DNA of 13,046 nt from JBKJVQ01 sp046717125 (GTDB lineage: Bacteria > Pseudomonadota > Alphaproteobacteria > Rhizobiales > Methyloligellaceae): the NCBI GenBank assembly GCA_046717125.1, contig JBKJVQ010000200.1, positions 1 through 13,046 on the forward strand, in the 5' to 3' direction. This document shows positions 12,129-13,046 of this stretch, one piece after another. The notes beneath the pieces were generated by a model, which worked only from the letters and a program-made list of their open reading frames with translations, ran no database searches and had not been told where the DNA came from. The translations under genes were made by a program, and so were the position numbers. Positions within the stretch are counted from its first letter, which is position 1, and every line of letters begins with the position of its first letter.

Positions 12129-13046
12129 TCACTCCATCACCAGATCGCCGAGATAGGGAAAATCCATCACATTCAACACGGGTGCGATGCGGACACCCTT
12201 GCGCGCGGCCCAGGAGAGATTGGGCCAATGGATCGGCAGCATGGCCGTCTCCACACGGAGTATCTTCTCAATTTGTTTCATGACGGCCGAGCGCGCGCTC
12301 TCGTCTGTCATCGATTGGGTCTGAAGCGTCAGCCGGTCGACCTCGGCGCTGGAATAGTTTCCTGAATTATATTGTCCGTATCCGCTGGCCGGATTCGGCG
12401 TCATGGCAAGGAACTCGTAGAAATTCGCTGAATCCTCGGTATCCGAATGCCACCCGATCATCATGATGTCGGCGGCGCGCTCGTCGAATTTCGGCCAGTA
12501 CTGGGCCTTGGGCATCGTCGTCAGATCGACCTTGATCTTGATGCGCGCAAGCATGGACACGACCGCTTCGGCTATCCGGAAATCGCTGACATAGCGGTTG
12601 TTGGGCGCCATCATCGTCACGCGAAATCCGTCCGCGTATCCGGCTTCCTTCATCAGCTCGAGCGCACGCGCGGGATCGTAGCGGGGGCCGAGCGCCGGAT
12701 CGTGGCCGTCATATCCCGGAGGGCTGAGCTGCCCCGCGGGCGTCCCCGCCCCGCGCAGAATCTTGTCCACGATCGCCTTGTTGTTGACGGCAAGCGCCAT
12801 GGCCTCGCGGACGCGCGGATCGCCGAAGGCCTCGACCCGTTTCTGATTAAGTTGAAAGACGAGAATGCGCGTCCCGGTCATCGTGACGAGGTCGCAGCAC
12901 CCGTCGGAATTGATGCGTTCGAAATCCGCCGGCGGCGCGGGCGCGATGAAATCGACGTCGCCCGCGAGCAGCGCCGCGACGCGCGGCGCCGCTTACTTGA
13001 TGGGCGTGAACTGGATATCGGGTAAGTTGCCGGGGGGCGGGTTGTG
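12129..13046 (-). pseudogene. ABC transporter substrate-binding protein, family 5, nonsense mutation and cut by window end
   Basis: The reading frame encodes the C-terminal two thirds or so of a family 5 extracellular solute-binding protein (peptide/nickel type), which would deliver ligand to the two permeases downstream. Typical family text is seen: VAALLAGDVDFI, FNQ-like FQLNQK, VREAMALAVNNKAIVDKI, PPGYDG, YDPARALELMKEAGY, and DIMMIGW. Reading up from 12881 the same frame continues in homology to a TAA at 12995-12993: the residues run TPIK*AAPRVAALLAG where the family has TPIKEAA-RVAALL, so a Glu codon (GAA) has become TAA. Coding text resumes beyond it to the window end. An ATG at 12881 would give a 250-residue remnant with no signal peptide, unlikely to work. 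The gene start lies outside the window. A sequencing error is the main alternative. Confidence 0.85.
12993..12995 (-). other. In-frame TAA interrupting the solute-binding protein gene
   Basis: On the - strand the codons are AAG TAA GCG GCG, in the frame that is open and homologous on both sides. A single G-to-T change of GAA to TAA explains it. No indel is needed. Confidence 0.85.

Overview
The window looks like chromosomal DNA of a GC-rich alphaproteobacterium, probably of the order Hyphomicrobiales (Rhizobiales). The reasons are the strong G/C bias at third codon positions, the proteins read from the DNA, and an intergenic palindromic repeat after pgk that matches my memory of the RIME-type elements scattered through Rhizobiales genomes. 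The genus cannot be decided from the sequence alone. Coding density is high and no gene-free stretch exceeds 300 bases. The largest gaps are 9999-10184, 881-1031, 3371-3516 and 4600-4714.

Layout. A fumarylacetoacetate hydrolase (FAH) family gene lies on the + strand at 35-880. Everything else is on the - strand. Read in the direction of transcription (high to low coordinates), the - strand first carries the end of a peptide/nickel-type ABC transporter operon: a substrate-binding protein gene broken by an in-frame stop and cut by the window edge, then two permeases (DppB- and DppC-like) joined by a 4-base GTGA overlap. No transporter ATPase gene follows. After a 186-base gap comes a tightly packed Calvin-Benson-Bassham (CBB) operon: class II fructose-1,6-bisphosphatase (glpX-type), phosphoribulokinase, transketolase, phosphoglycerate kinase, class II fructose-bisphosphate aldolase, ribulose-phosphate 3-epimerase, CbbY phosphatase and thiD. 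Spacings are 13, 28, 8, 115, 146 and 81 bases, ending with a 4-base ATGA overlap between cbbY and thiD.

How the genes work together. Phosphoglycerate kinase performs the ATP-using half of 3-phosphoglycerate reduction. Aldolase, bisphosphatase, transketolase and epimerase rebuild pentose phosphates, and phosphoribulokinase makes ribulose-1,5-bisphosphate for Rubisco. CbbY removes the Rubisco inhibitor xylulose-1,5-bisphosphate. ThiD makes the pyrimidine half of thiamine diphosphate, the transketolase cofactor. Rubisco (cbbLS or cbbM), glyceraldehyde-3-phosphate dehydrogenase and a cbbR regulator gene are all absent from the window and must be elsewhere if the cycle runs.

Most notable points: the cycle's two marker enzymes are of the types I associate with cyanobacteria (class II PRK and GlpX-type FBPase) rather than the usual proteobacterial cbbF/cbbP types; a perfect LysR-type dyad CTTAT-N11-ATAAG lies 53 bases upstream of cbbF; the solute-binding protein has a clear nonsense mutation; and several palindromes sit between the operon genes. 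I found no CRISPR array, tRNA, rRNA or insertion sequence, and no system that I would call wholly new.
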